Shown: positions 43,052-51,897 of the stretch, in pieces
How positions within the stretch are numbered: the stretch's first letter is position 1
Layout: the number at the start of each line of letters is the position of its first letter
Assembly (NCBI GenBank): GCA_016937715.1
Contig: JAFGWA010000028.1
Location: 1-51,897 of the forward strand
Reading direction: 5' to 3'
DNA: 51,897 nucleotides
Source of the DNA: Candidatus Goldiibacteriota bacterium
GTDB lineage: Bacteria; Oederibacteriota; PGYV01
The notes under the pieces: model-generated
The model's input: only the letters and a program-made list of their open reading frames with translations
Told to the model about the DNA's origin: nothing
Database searches by the model: none
Made by a program: the position numbers and the translations under genes

Positions 43052-46000
43052 ATGAGCGGATACCCGGAAAAGCAAGGGCTTTACGACCCGGCGCAGGAAA
43101 AAGACGCGTGCGGAGTCGGGTTTATAGTAAATGTGAACGGAGTTAAAACAGCTTCTATTGTTGAAAACGGGCTGCTTATTTTAAAGCGCATGACTCACAG
43201 GGGCGCGGTTGGCGCTGACCCCAAAACCGGCGACGGCGCGGGCATACTTATACAGACCCCGCATGAATTTTTTGTGAAAGTGGCATCTGCCATCAAAATT
43301 AAATTACCCGGGCAGGGTGAATACGGCACAGGGCTTATATTTCTGCCTTTGGATAAGAATTCCGCGGCTGCGGTTAAAAAAGAAGTGGAAAAAGCGGCAA
43401 AGGAATGCGGGCAGGAAGTACTTGGCTGGCGCAGCGTGCCTGTAAATGATTCAATACTTGGGGAAACGGCAAAAGCATCGCGCCCTGATTTTGTACAGGT
43501 CTTTATAAAACGTTCGGCTGATATCAATAACGACGAAGACTTTGAAAGAAAACTTTTTCTTATCAGAAAGAAAGCCGAAAATTCCGTCAGGGCTTCTGAC
43601 ATAAAGGACAGGAAAACTTTTTATGTCACAAATTTATCGTGCAGGGTTTTCATATATAAAGGCCTTATGCTGCCGGAGAACGTGGCGGATTTTTTCACTG
43701 ACCTTAATGACCCCCTGATAAAAAGCGCCATAGCCCTTGTGCATTCAAGATACTCCACCAATACTTTTCCAACATGGGACCTTGCGCAGCCATTCAGATA
43801 CCTTGCGCATAATGGTGAAATTAACACAATACGGGGCAACATAAACTGGATGAAGTCGCGCGAAGGGCTTTTTAAAAGCTCTGTGTTCGGCGATGATGTT
43901 GAAAGCGTAAAACCGGTAATCCGCGATGAACAGCAGAGCGATTCCGCCTCCATTGACAACGCGTTTGAAGCGCTTGTTCAGGGCGGCAGGGATATGCCGC
44001 ATTCCATGATGATGCTGGTGCCTGAAGCGTGGGAGCATAATAACCTGCTCTCCAATTCCGTAAGAAGTTTTTATAAATATCACGCGTGTTTCATGGAGCC
44101 GTGGGACGGCCCCGCGGCGCTTGCCTTTACCGACGGCGTAAGGATAGGTGCGGTGCTGGACAGAAACGGGCTGCGCCCTTCGCGTTACATAGAGACCAAT
44201 GACGGCACGGTAATACTGTCTTCGGAAACAGGGGTAATTGATATCGCGCCTTCGCAGATAAAACATTCCGGCAGGCTGGAACCCGGCAAAATATTTTTTA
44301 TAGATACGCAAAGGCAGAGGATAATAGAAGACTATGAAATAAAAAAAGAAATAGCCATGCGCGCGCCTTACAGGGAATGGAGAAAAGAACAGCTGCTTTA
44401 TCTTGAAGACCTGCCGAAAGCTGACGTTAAGCAGGAAGACCCTGAATTTCTGATGAACAGGCTGAAAGCTTTTGGATATACAAGGGAAGACGTAAAAGAA
44501 ATCTTAAAGCCGATGGCAAATGACGGCAAAGAACCCATAGGGTCTATGGGCAATGACACGCCGCCTTCCGTGCTGTCGGAAAAACCCAAGCTTCTTTATA
44601 CTTATTTTAAGCAGCTCTTCGCTCAGGTTACAAATCCGCCCATTGACTCTGAAAGGGAAGATATTGTAATGAGCCTGCGCAGTTTTATAGGGCCGCGTCA
44701 GAACCTGTTTGAAGAGACAGAACTTCATACACATAAACTTCAGGTAAGGGAGCCCATACTGACCAACGAAGAACTTGCCGCGATTAAAAATATCACAGTC
44801 AGCGGATTTAAAACTAAAACAATAACGCTGCTTTATATGCCGGGCGACACAAAGCGTTTTATTGAAGCGCTTGACAGGGTCTGCAATGAAGCGGTAAAAG
44901 CGGCGCAGAACGGTTATTCTATTTTGATACTAAGCGACCGCGGCGTAACCGATGAATACGCCGCAATTCCCGCGCTCTTAGCGCTGGGGGCTGTGCATCA
45001 GGAACTGGTAAAACGGTCTTTAAGGACGCATACAAGCATAATTTTAGAAACCGCCGAACCAAGGGAAGTGCACCATTTCTGCGTGCTGTTTGGTTTTGGC
45101 GCGGGGCTTGTAAACCCTTACATGGCTTATGACGCCATTAAGTATATGCACGATAAGGGTGAATTAAGCTGCAGTTATAACGACGCTGTTTCTCATTACC
45201 GAAAAGCGTGCAATAAAGGCATCTTAAAAGTTATGTCCAAAATGGGAATTTCCACAATTCAAAGCTACAGGGGCGCGCAGATATTTGAAGCGCTTGGAAT
45301 TGCAAAAGAGGTAATGGACAGGTGTTTTAAAGGCGCGGCTTCAAGGGTGGAAGGCGTTGGATTTGCCGAGATTGCAAAAGAACGCGAGATGATGCACAAA
45401 GAGGCGTTTGCCGATATTCTGGACAAGGATGTGCTTTTGGAATCCGGCGGAATATACCAGTGGAAAAAAGACGGCGAATACCATATGTGGAACCCGGATA
45501 CTATTTCCGCGCTGCAGGACGCTGTAAGAAAAAACAGCTACGAAAAATATAAAGAGTTTGCGTCGCTTATAAATAACCAGGCGGGGCATGCCGCCACTTT
45601 AAGGGGGCTTTTAAAGTTTAAAAAGACAGAAGCTGTTCCTCTGGAACAGGTGGAAACAGAAGATGAAATAATAAAAAGGTTTGTGACCGGCGCGATGAGT
45701 TTTGGCTCCATCTCCGGGCCCGCGCACCATACCATGGCAATTGCAATGAATAAGCTTGGCGGAAAATCCAACACGGGCGAAGGCGGCGAAGATTCCGCAA
45801 GGTTTAAGCCTTACCCAAACGGGGATTCTGCAAGAAGCTCTATAAAACAGGTGGCTTCGGGAAGGTTTGGAGTAAATATTAATTACCTGACAAACGCCGA
45901 TGAGATTCAGATTAAAATAGCGCAGGGAGCCAAACCCGGCGAAGGCGGACAGCTTCCGGGGCATAAAGTAAGCGAAATTATAGCGCGTACGCGTTACACC

Positions 46001-47566
46001 ACGCCGGGGGTCACTTTAATTTCCCCGCCTCCGCATCACGATATTTATTCCATAGAAGATTTAAAGCAGCTGATATTTGATTTAAAGAACGCGAACCCCC
46101 GCGCGCGCATAAGCGTGAAGCTTGTTTCTGAAATAGGCATAGGCACAGTTGCGGCAGGCGTGGCAAAAGGGTTTGCCGACATGATATTAATTTCCGGCGG
46201 CGACGGCGGTACGGGCGCGTCTCCGAAGACTTCCATAATGAACGCGGGGCTGCCGTGGGAGCTTGGGCTGTCAGAAACGCACCAAACACTGGTGCTGAAT
46301 AATTTAAGGACAAGGGTAAGGCTGCAGGCGGATGGGCAGATGAGGACGGGCAAAGACTTAGCCGTAGCGGCGTGCCTTGGCGCGGAAGAGTACGGTTTTG
46401 GAACCGCCGCGCTTATAACCATGGGGTGCGTTATGCTGCGCCACTGCCATCTGAATAACTGCGCGCTGGGCGTGGCCACGCAGGAAGATATTTTAAGCAA
46501 AAGGTTTGCCGGGCGTCCGGAATACATAATAAATTTCATGCGCTTTGTGGCAAAAGATTTAAGGGAAATAATGGCGTCGCTTGGAGTTAAAAACTTAAAT
46601 GAACTTGTGGGCAGGTCTGACCTTCTGGAAACTGATACGGACATACTTCCGTGGAAAGCAAAGAATATTGATTTTTCAAAAATTCTTTTCAAGCCGGATT
46701 CCAAGGGAGAACCGCTGTACTGCACAAAAACACAGAAGCATGAAATAAAAGATGTGCTGGACCTGCAGCTTATAAAAGAAGCGGCGCCGGCGTTTGATAA
46801 AAAGGAACGCGTAAGGATAGAAAAAATAATCAGCAATAAGGACCGCGCTGCCGGCGCTATGTTGTCCGGCGAAGTGTGTAGAAAATTCGGCGAAGAATAT
46901 CTGCCGGAAGACACTATCTGGTGCAAGTTTAAAGGGGCCGCGGGGCAGAGCTTTGGCGCGTTTTTAGCCGGCGGCATAACTTTTGAACTTGAAGGCATGG
47001 CAAATGACTACACAGGCAAAGGGCTTTCCGGCGGAAGAATAATAGTTTATCCTGGCAAAAAGTCGCTGTTTAACGCCGAAGAAAACGTGATTATGGGCAA
47101 TACTTCATTTTATGGAGCTACATCCGGCGAGGCGTATATAAACGGAACGGCGGGAGAAAGGTTCTGCATAAGAAATTCCGGTATCTACGCGGTTGTTGAA
47201 GGCACGGGCGACCATGGCTGCGAATATATGACAGGCGGCAGGGTTGTTATCATCGGAAACACAGGCAGGAACTTTGCCGCAGGTATGTCGGGCGGAATAG
47301 CGTATGTCTGCAATAACGATGTGAATTTTCAGGAAAAATGCAATATGAGCATGGTGGAATTTGATGCCATGGATAAAGAAGATATTGATACCATTTACGA
47401 CATGCTGTCTTCGCATGTGAAGTTTACAGGAAGCGCGGCGGCAAAAGAGATACTCTCTGATTTTCAGCAGAACATAAAAAAGTTCATCAAGGTAATACCG
47501 TCAGAGTATAAAAAAGTCATGGCAGTCAGGGCGCAGAGCCTTGCGGCTAAAGAAGCGGAGGTATAA
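43052..47566 (+). CDS. gltB: Glutamate synthase large subunit (GOGAT)
   Basis: 1504 residues. ATG at 43052 has GAGGA seven bases upstream; the ATG at 43034 is less well placed. A 19-residue propeptide precedes the catalytic Cys20 (KDACGVGF) of the glutamine amidotransferase domain (to about 420). The central and FMN domains follow (GEGGEDSARF, GAKPGEGGQLPG, ISGGDGGTGASP), the 3Fe-4S ligands are C1126, C1132, C1137 (GCVMLRHCHLNNCALG), and the GXGXG domain ends the protein. It transfers glutamine amide nitrogen to 2-oxoglutarate. A sigma-70 promoter rather than sigma-54 suggests constitutive expression. Confidence 0.98.
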   Translation: MSGYPEKQGLYDPAQEKDACGVGFIVNVNGVKTASIVENGLLILKRMTHRGAVGADPKTGDGAGILIQTPHEFFVKVASAIKIKLPGQGEYGTGLIFLPLDKNSAAAVKKEVEKAAKECGQEVLGWRSVPVNDSILGETAKASRPDFVQVFIKRSADINNDEDFERKLFLIRKKAENSVRASDIKDRKTFYVTNLSCRVFIYKGLMLPENVADFFTDLNDPLIKSAIALVHSRYSTNTFPTWDLAQPFRYLAHNGEINTIRGNINWMKSREGLFKSSVFGDDVESVKPVIRDEQQSDSASIDNAFEALVQGGRDMPHSMMMLVPEAWEHNNLLSNSVRSFYKYHACFMEPWDGPAALAFTDGVRIGAVLDRNGLRPSRYIETNDGTVILSSETGVIDIAPSQIKHSGRLEPGKIFFIDTQRQRIIEDYEIKKEIAMRAPYREWRKEQLLYLEDLPKADVKQEDPEFLMNRLKAFGYTREDVKEILKPMANDGKEPIGSMGNDTPPSVLSEKPKLLYTYFKQLFAQVTNPPIDSEREDIVMSLRSFIGPRQNLFEETELHTHKLQVREPILTNEELAAIKNITVSGFKTKTITLLYMPGDTKRFIEALDRVCNEAVKAAQNGYSILILSDRGVTDEYAAIPALLALGAVHQELVKRSLRTHTSIILETAEPREVHHFCVLFGFGAGLVNPYMAYDAIKYMHDKGELSCSYNDAVSHYRKACNKGILKVMSKMGISTIQSYRGAQIFEALGIAKEVMDRCFKGAASRVEGVGFAEIAKEREMMHKEAFADILDKDVLLESGGIYQWKKDGEYHMWNPDTISALQDAVRKNSYEKYKEFASLINNQAGHAATLRGLLKFKKTEAVPLEQVETEDEIIKRFVTGAMSFGSISGPAHHTMAIAMNKLGGKSNTGEGGEDSARFKPYPNGDSARSSIKQVASGRFGVNINYLTNADEIQIKIAQGAKPGEGGQLPGHKVSEIIARTRYTTPGVTLISPPPHHDIYSIEDLKQLIFDLKNANPRARISVKLVSEIGIGTVAAGVAKGFADMILISGGDGGTGASPKTSIMNAGLPWELGLSETHQTLVLNNLRTRVRLQADGQMRTGKDLAVAACLGAEEYGFGTAALITMGCVMLRHCHLNNCALGVATQEDILSKRFAGRPEYIINFMRFVAKDLREIMASLGVKNLNELVGRSDLLETDTDILPWKAKNIDFSKILFKPDSKGEPLYCTKTQKHEIKDVLDLQLIKEAAPAFDKKERVRIEKIISNKDRAAGAMLSGEVCRKFGEEYLPEDTIWCKFKGAAGQSFGAFLAGGITFELEGMANDYTGKGLSGGRIIVYPGKKSLFNAEENVIMGNTSFYGATSGEAYINGTAGERFCIRNSGIYAVVEGTGDHGCEYMTGGRVVIIGNTGRNFAAGMSGGIAYVCNNDVNFQEKCNMSMVEFDAMDKEDIDTIYDMLSSHVKFTGSAAAKEILSDFQQNIKKFIKVIPSEYKKVMAVRAQSLAAKEAEV

Positions 47567-47567
47567 C

Positions 47568-48971
47568 ATGGGAAACCCGTCAGGTTTTCTTAAGATAAAA
47601 AGAGAAGCTTTAAAATACAGGCCTGTTTGTGAAAGGGTAAAAGATTACGCCGAAGTGGCTGTTCCGAAAACAGATGAAAAAGTAAGCGAGCAGGCGTCGC
47701 GCTGTATGGACTGCGGCACGCCTTTCTGCCACTGGGCATGCCCGCTGAATAATCTTGTGCCGGAATGGAATGACCACGCGTACAGAAACCGCTGGGAAGG
47801 CGCGTTTAAACTTTTAGATGAAACAAACGTGCTTCCGGAAGTGACAGGAAGGGTATGTCCGGCTTTGTGTGAAGCTGCCTGCGTGCTTGGGGTTAATGAC
47901 AGCGCGGTAACAATCCGCGACAATGAACTTGCAATAATTGAAAAAGCATTTAAAGAAGGGTATATAAAAGCCCGTAAGAATATAAAACGCACAGGAAAAA
48001 AAGCGGCTGTAATAGGCTCCGGACCGGCGGGGATATCCGCTGCGTATCATTTAAACAGGGCGGGGCACAGTGTCACTGTTTTTGAAAAGGAAGACAGGCC
48101 GGGCGGTTTTATGCGCTACGGAATTCCGGATTTTAAACTTGAAAAAACCATAATAGACCGCAGGCTTAACCTTCTTAAGGAAGAAGGGATTGTTTTTAAA
48201 ACCGGAATAAACGCGGGCGTGGATATTAAAGCGGAAGAACTTTTAAAAAATTATGACGCGGTCTGCGTGTCAACGGGGTGCAGAAAAGAACGTGACCTTG
48301 CGGTTCCGGGAAGGGAACTTGCAGGTATTTACCAGGCGGTTGCGTATTTAAAACAGTCCAATATGAGGGTGGCAAAAGACGCCATAATAGAAGAATTGAT
48401 TTTTGCAAAAGGTAAAAAGGTTGTGGTAATAGGCGGCGGGGATACAGGCGCGGACTGTGTGGGTACGGCAAACAGGCAGGGCGCGTCATGCGTGAAACAG
48501 ATAGAGATAATGCCAAAACCGCCGGAAACACGGCCTGATAATCAGCCCTGGCCAAGATATCCAATGATATTTAAAACTTCCACCAGCCATGAAGAAGGCT
48601 CTGACAGGCAGTGGTCGGTGCTGACAAAAAGTTTTTACGGCGAAAACGGTAAAGTAAAAGGAATAAAGTGCGTTGTGGTTGAATTCAGCGGCGGTAAGTT
48701 TAATGAAGTACCTGGTTCGGAATTTGAAATTGAAGCGGATTTAGTGCTGCTTGCAATGGGTTTTACAGGACCGGTGAAAGAAGGCCTGCTTGAAGGGCTT
48801 GGCGTGGAACTTGACGCAAGGGGAAATATTAAACGCGATGAGAAAAACATGACTTCTGTTAATAAAGTTTTTTCCGCGGGCGACGTATCCCGCGGCCCGT
48901 CATTAATTGTATGGGCAATAGCCGAAGGCAAAAAAACCGCAGAGGATATAGACAGGTATCTGAAAAAATAA
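47568..48971 (+). CDS. gltD: Glutamate synthase small subunit
   Basis: 467 residues. ATG at 47568 with GGAGG at 47557, one base after the gltB stop, so the two are translationally linked. N-terminal Fe-S cysteines (CMDCGTPFCHWACP and GRVCPALCEAAC), FAD-binding VIGSGPAGISAAYHL, and the NAD(P)H site VVIGGGDTGADCVG. It feeds electrons to GltB. The C-terminal SAGDVSRGPSLIVWA is typical for the family. Confidence 0.97.
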   Translation: MGNPSGFLKIKREALKYRPVCERVKDYAEVAVPKTDEKVSEQASRCMDCGTPFCHWACPLNNLVPEWNDHAYRNRWEGAFKLLDETNVLPEVTGRVCPALCEAACVLGVNDSAVTIRDNELAIIEKAFKEGYIKARKNIKRTGKKAAVIGSGPAGISAAYHLNRAGHSVTVFEKEDRPGGFMRYGIPDFKLEKTIIDRRLNLLKEEGIVFKTGINAGVDIKAEELLKNYDAVCVSTGCRKERDLAVPGRELAGIYQAVAYLKQSNMRVAKDAIIEELIFAKGKKVVVIGGGDTGADCVGTANRQGASCVKQIEIMPKPPETRPDNQPWPRYPMIFKTSTSHEEGSDRQWSVLTKSFYGENGKVKGIKCVVVEFSGGKFNEVPGSEFEIEADLVLLAMGFTGPVKEGLLEGLGVELDARGNIKRDEKNMTSVNKVFSAGDVSRGPSLIVWAIAEGKKTAEDIDRYLKK

Positions 48972-48992
48972 ATTAGTAGTCTTTAGGTTTTT

Positions 48993-49160
48993 AATGTAGA
49001 GGCGTATTATGATACGCCTCGCTGTTGTTCGTAAGTTTTAAAACAGGATTTAATGTGAATTTAGATAAAACAGAGACGCAATATGCTGCGTCTCTGTTTT
49101 TGTTTTAAAGGCGAGGCGTAATATATTACGCCTCTACGATAAAATTCCAAACCGTATTTA
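48993..49160. repeat. Family B palindromes downstream of gltBD, one acting as terminator
   Basis: Forward unit 48993-49021 (GAGGCGTATTATGATACGCC), then 49067-49100, where AAAACAGAGACGCA pairs with TGCGTCTCTGTTTT and runs into a T tract (a good intrinsic terminator), then inverted unit 49111-49138 with the conserved tail (AAAATTCCAAACCGTATTTA) to 49160. Confidence 0.8.
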
Positions 49161-49180
49161 ATGATGTTCTTATTTTGTAG

Positions 49181-49208
49181 TGGTAGACGCGGGTCTTTAG
49201 CCCGCGGT
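49181..49208 (+). repeat. Intergenic palindrome, family A
   Basis: TGGTAGACGCGGGTCTTTAG followed by CCCGCGG; identical over its core to the copy at 7351. Confidence 0.85.
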
Positions 49209-49239
49209 CTTTATTGTTGCGTTTAGGTTTAGTATTTAT

Positions 49240-49430
49240 AATGTAGAGGCGTATCATGATACGCCTCGTTCTTGTTTTTAAATCAATCGGGAGTAATGTA
49301 TTACGCCTCTACGATACAATTTCAAATCGTATTTAGTGGTGTTATTATTTGTCGTGGTAGCCGCGCCCTTTAGGGCAGGTGATCTTGATTTTGAGACTGT
49401 TCTGGTAGATGTGGGTCTTTCCCGGCTGCC
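49240..49430. repeat. Family B pair followed by degenerate family A copies
   Basis: Forward B unit 49240-49268 (GAGGCGTATCATGATACGCC), inverted B unit 49288-49313 with tail to about 49335, then decayed A copies at about 49354-49380 and 49403-49430. This closes the gltD-epimerase gap of about 620 bp. No gene is supported in it. Confidence 0.7.
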
Positions 49431-49593
49431 GCAGCAATTAATCTGCTATGGCGGAAACGGCAGCCCACGTTGTTTAAAAGTTTTTTTATCTGTCCCTCCG
49501 AGCTGCCGAGCTGCGCTCTTGCCAAATCTGTTATTTTTGTTATAATCACCTTATTGTACAAATGGGGGCATTTAGTACAAGGAGAGTTATAAA

Positions 49594-50505
49594 ATGAGAA
49601 AGGTTGTAATTACAGGGGGAACAGGTTTTATAGGAAACGCGCTTGCCCACCGTTTTATTAAAAAGGGTTATGAAGTAATTGGTGTCAGCAGGGACCCTTT
49701 TAATAAAAAAAGCGCGGACAAGCACATCCGTTATGTGCCATGGGACGAGATGCGTTTTGAAATAGAAGGGGCCGAAGCCGTAATAAACCTTGCGGGCGCA
49801 CCTATAATAAAATTTCCGCTGAACAGCGCGAATAAAAAATCAATCATTGAAAGCAGGCTGAATGCCGGTGAAGCTGTTACGTTTGCCGTAAAGAAAGCTG
49901 AAAAAAAACCAAAAGTGGTTATCCAGGCTTCTGCAGTTGGCTTTTATGGTTCCACGGGTAATGAAGGCCTTGATGAAAACTCCTCGAAAGGCACAGGTTT
50001 TCTGTCCGACTTATGCCGGCGCTGGGAAGATTCAACGGCGCAGGTTGAAAGAATGGGTGTAAGGCGCTGTATTATAAGGACGGGTATAGTGCTTGGGCAT
50101 GGGGGTTTTTTAAATGCCATGTCTCTGCCTTTTAAATTTTTTGCCGGGGGCGCAATCGGCAGCGGCAGGCAGTACCATTCATGGATTCATGTAAAAGACG
50201 AAATTCACGCCATAATACATTTAATAGAAAATCCGGACACATCCGGGATTTATAACCTTACAGCACCTGAACCTGTAACCAACCGTGAATTTTCAAAGAT
50301 GCTTGGCAGGGTTTTAAGAAGGCCGTCTTTTTTCCGTAAACCTAAGTTTTTGGTGAAAATAATAGCAGGTGAACTTGCGGATGAAGTGCTGCTGGCAGGC
50401 CAGAAAGTTTACCCTAAAAGGCTGCTTGAAGCAGGGTTTAAGTTTGGTTTCCCGTCTCTTGAAACGGCGCTTAAAGAAATTTATGGCAAAAAGCAGGTGT
50501 TATAA
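49594..50505 (+). CDS. NAD(P)-dependent epimerase/dehydratase, TIGR01777 (YfcH/SDR39U1-like)
   Basis: 303 residues. Rossmann start VVITGGTGFIGNALA, AVINLAGAPI, the catalytic region SAVGFYGSTGNEGLDE (SDR Ser/Tyr), RTGIVLGHGG and IHVKDEIHAI, and a C-terminal DUF1731-like tail (FRKPKFLVKIIAGE). The natural substrate of this family is not established. AAGGAGAG precedes the ATG. Confidence 0.9.
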   Translation: MRKVVITGGTGFIGNALAHRFIKKGYEVIGVSRDPFNKKSADKHIRYVPWDEMRFEIEGAEAVINLAGAPIIKFPLNSANKKSIIESRLNAGEAVTFAVKKAEKKPKVVIQASAVGFYGSTGNEGLDENSSKGTGFLSDLCRRWEDSTAQVERMGVRRCIIRTGIVLGHGGFLNAMSLPFKFFAGGAIGSGRQYHSWIHVKDEIHAIIHLIENPDTSGIYNLTAPEPVTNREFSKMLGRVLRRPSFFRKPKFLVKIIAGELADEVLLAGQKVYPKRLLEAGFKFGFPSLETALKEIYGKKQVL

Positions 50506-50536
50506 AAAACCGTATAAAGGGGGAAACGGCTGAATT

Positions 50537-51535
50537 ATGAAACAATCGGCTTTAAAAATAGCTGCAGTATATTTTATATTCGGGATTTTGTGGATATTCT
50601 TTTCCGATAAAATATTATCACTGTTTATGCATACAACACAAGCTTATGCTTTTGCGCAGACCGTTAAAGGATGGGTTTATGTTTTTATAACGGCGGGGCT
50701 TGTATATACAATGGTAAGCGCGCATCTGGCAAGGCTTGAAAAAGCGCAGAAAGAATTAAAGGAAAATTACGCGAAACTTCAGGAATATGACAAAATGAAA
50801 ACCAATTTTATCGCCATAATATCTCACGAGATGCGGACTCCCATAGCTGTTATTAAAGGTTATTCTACATTTCTGAAAAAGAAGAATTCTGAAAATCTGA
50901 CGCCGGAGCAAAAAGCTTTTGTGGAAGCTATTAACGAAAACACGGAAAGGCTGAGGCTTATTGTTCACGACCTTTCGGATATGGAAAGGATAAAAACGGG
51001 TGTAATCAGGATAGAAAAAGTCCGTTTTAATGCGGCGGATTTTATGAACAGCAGGATTGAAGAGATTAAACATAGTGCGGATCAGAACGGCGTGCGCTTT
51101 GAACCGTCTGCCGAAGGGGAAGATTTATCGGTTAACGCGGATCCGGACAGGCTGTCCCAGGCGGTGCTTAATATTATGAATAATGCAGTGAAGTTTTCAG
51201 AACCCGGAGGCGTGGTAAAAACCAATGTGGCTAAAATTAAAGGCAATGACGCCCGGATACCGGCAAAAATAAGAGCTTCGCTTGACAGCGCAAAAAAGTA
51301 TATACTGGTATCTGTTTTGGACCATGGCGAAGGCATTCCTGAAAAAGACCGTGAAAAAGTCTTTGAAGAATTTTATCAGTCTGAAAGCCACCTTATAAGA
51401 AAACATCAGGGAGCCGGTGTGGGGCTGTTTATCGCGGCAAAAATCATGGAGTTTCACGAAGGTAAAATTTGGGCTGAATCCGGTGAAGGCGGTACCGGGG
51501 CTAAAATAAGCTTTGTAATTCCGGCAGGGGATTAA
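50537..51535 (+). CDS. Membrane-bound sensor histidine kinase
   Basis: 332 residues. Two membrane helices (about 7-30 and 43-62) separated by a very short outside loop (LSLFMHTTQAYAF) form an N-terminal module (YFIFGILWIFFSDKIL) found at the front of various kinases and GGDEF proteins. A coiled coil (about 64-85) leads to HisKA with His97 in ISHEMRTP, then HATPase with NIMNNAVKFSE, DHGEGIPE and GAGVGLFIA. No response regulator is adjacent. Confidence 0.92.
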   Translation: MKQSALKIAAVYFIFGILWIFFSDKILSLFMHTTQAYAFAQTVKGWVYVFITAGLVYTMVSAHLARLEKAQKELKENYAKLQEYDKMKTNFIAIISHEMRTPIAVIKGYSTFLKKKNSENLTPEQKAFVEAINENTERLRLIVHDLSDMERIKTGVIRIEKVRFNAADFMNSRIEEIKHSADQNGVRFEPSAEGEDLSVNADPDRLSQAVLNIMNNAVKFSEPGGVVKTNVAKIKGNDARIPAKIRASLDSAKKYILVSVLDHGEGIPEKDREKVFEEFYQSESHLIRKHQGAGVGLFIAAKIMEFHEGKIWAESGEGGTGAKISFVIPAGD

Positions 51536-51897
51536 ATACTGCCAAAACAGGACATTTCTATTTTGCAAAGCCGTTTAAATTAAAACCCTGCTTTGAAGCC
51601 GGGTTTAATGAAAAAGCGTTGTTGTTTAAGAAATACAAAAAAAACAGAAATTTGCCGCAGATTAGCAAATGCCGGCGAAGCATAAGTAAAGAGAAGACAG
51701 AAAATTAATTATAAGCAATGCGGAGCATCCAAGCCGGTCTTCTGTCCCTTTGTGCGTCTGTTCCTCTGTTCCTCTGTTCCTCCGGATTTTTTGCCCCGGA
51801 TTTTTTGCTGCTAAAAAATGTAATATGAAATGCACCACTTAAGTAAATAAAAAGTCCCACCAAGCACTTGTGTTATTATGTTGTTTGCGAAGACACC
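51536..51897. other. Intergenic end of window
   Basis: No gene, terminator or promoter is clear. CTCTGTTC-type pyrimidine repeats (51757-51781) and two CCGGATTTTTTGC repeats (51782-51810) belong to the same pyrimidine-rich repeat group seen near 5840, 8780 and 49490. Confidence 0.4.

Noticed and set aside
49336-49545. 69-residue ORF before the epimerase gene
   Set aside because: It is made of decayed family A repeats; no start signals or homology visible.

Overview
The window looks like a chromosomal segment from an anaerobic, Gram-negative-type (two-membrane) bacterium that fixes nitrogen, probably from a poorly cultivated lineage. The two-membrane inference rests on signal-peptide beta-barrel proteins ending in aromatic residues, lipoproteins and a LapA-domain protein. 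The lineage hint is indirect: threonine-rich repeat proteins with a YPNPF-type C-terminal domain, and clostridial/methanogen-style nif genes (NifI1 and NifI2 between nifH and nifD). Elusimicrobiota- or Goldbacteria-like candidate phyla are plausible, but nothing here proves it. No rRNA, tRNA, CRISPR array or insertion sequence was recognised.

Layout. 1-5.7 kb: a partial surface beta-propeller protein, a DNA alkylation repeat protein, two exported proteins of unknown function and a free-standing LacI-type sensor domain. 6-8.6 kb: enolase and a patatin-like lipase, separated by palindromic repeats. 8.9-36.4 kb: a nitrogen island. It holds type III glutamine synthetase (minus strand), a divergent sigma-54 activator, amtB-glnK, a second omp-amtB-glnK operon, a nif operon of about 13 genes (H, I1, I2, D, K, E, N, B-X fusion, [2Fe-2S] ferredoxin, MOT1-type molybdate transporter, HEPN-like protein, homocitrate/isopropylmalate synthase, GNAT), a NifA-like activator, and a third omp-amt-glnB operon. 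36.5-42.7 kb: LapA protein, lipoproteins, a histidine kinase, and an AbiE toxin-antitoxin pair with a broken toxin. 42.8-49 kb: glutamate synthase gltBD behind a sigma-70 promoter. 49.6-51.5 kb: a TIGR01777-type epimerase and a membrane histidine kinase.

How it fits together. N2 is reduced by the NifHDK enzyme; its cofactor is built by NifB, NifE, NifN and the NifV-like synthase, with Mo supplied by the MOT1 carrier. NifI1/I2 probably switch the enzyme off when ammonium is present. Ammonium enters through three Amt channels, each paired with a PII protein, two of them also with an outer-membrane barrel, and is assimilated by GSIII and GltBD.

The most interesting signals are regulatory. Six -24/-12 (sigma-54) promoters can be read directly. 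Five of them have one or two copies of a dyad, TGRTTA-N5-TAAYCA, about 85-126 bp upstream of the predicted start. This is not the classical NifA site (TGT-N10-ACA) and is a candidate enhancer for one or both activators. A second signal is a hairpin behind both glnK genes and behind a 3-prime glnK relic: in two copies the stem has changed by compensating substitutions while the 22-nt loop, which carries an anti-Shine-Dalgarno-like CTTCTCCT, is identical. Intergenic spaces outside the operons are filled with two families of short palindromes, some of which probably serve as terminators.
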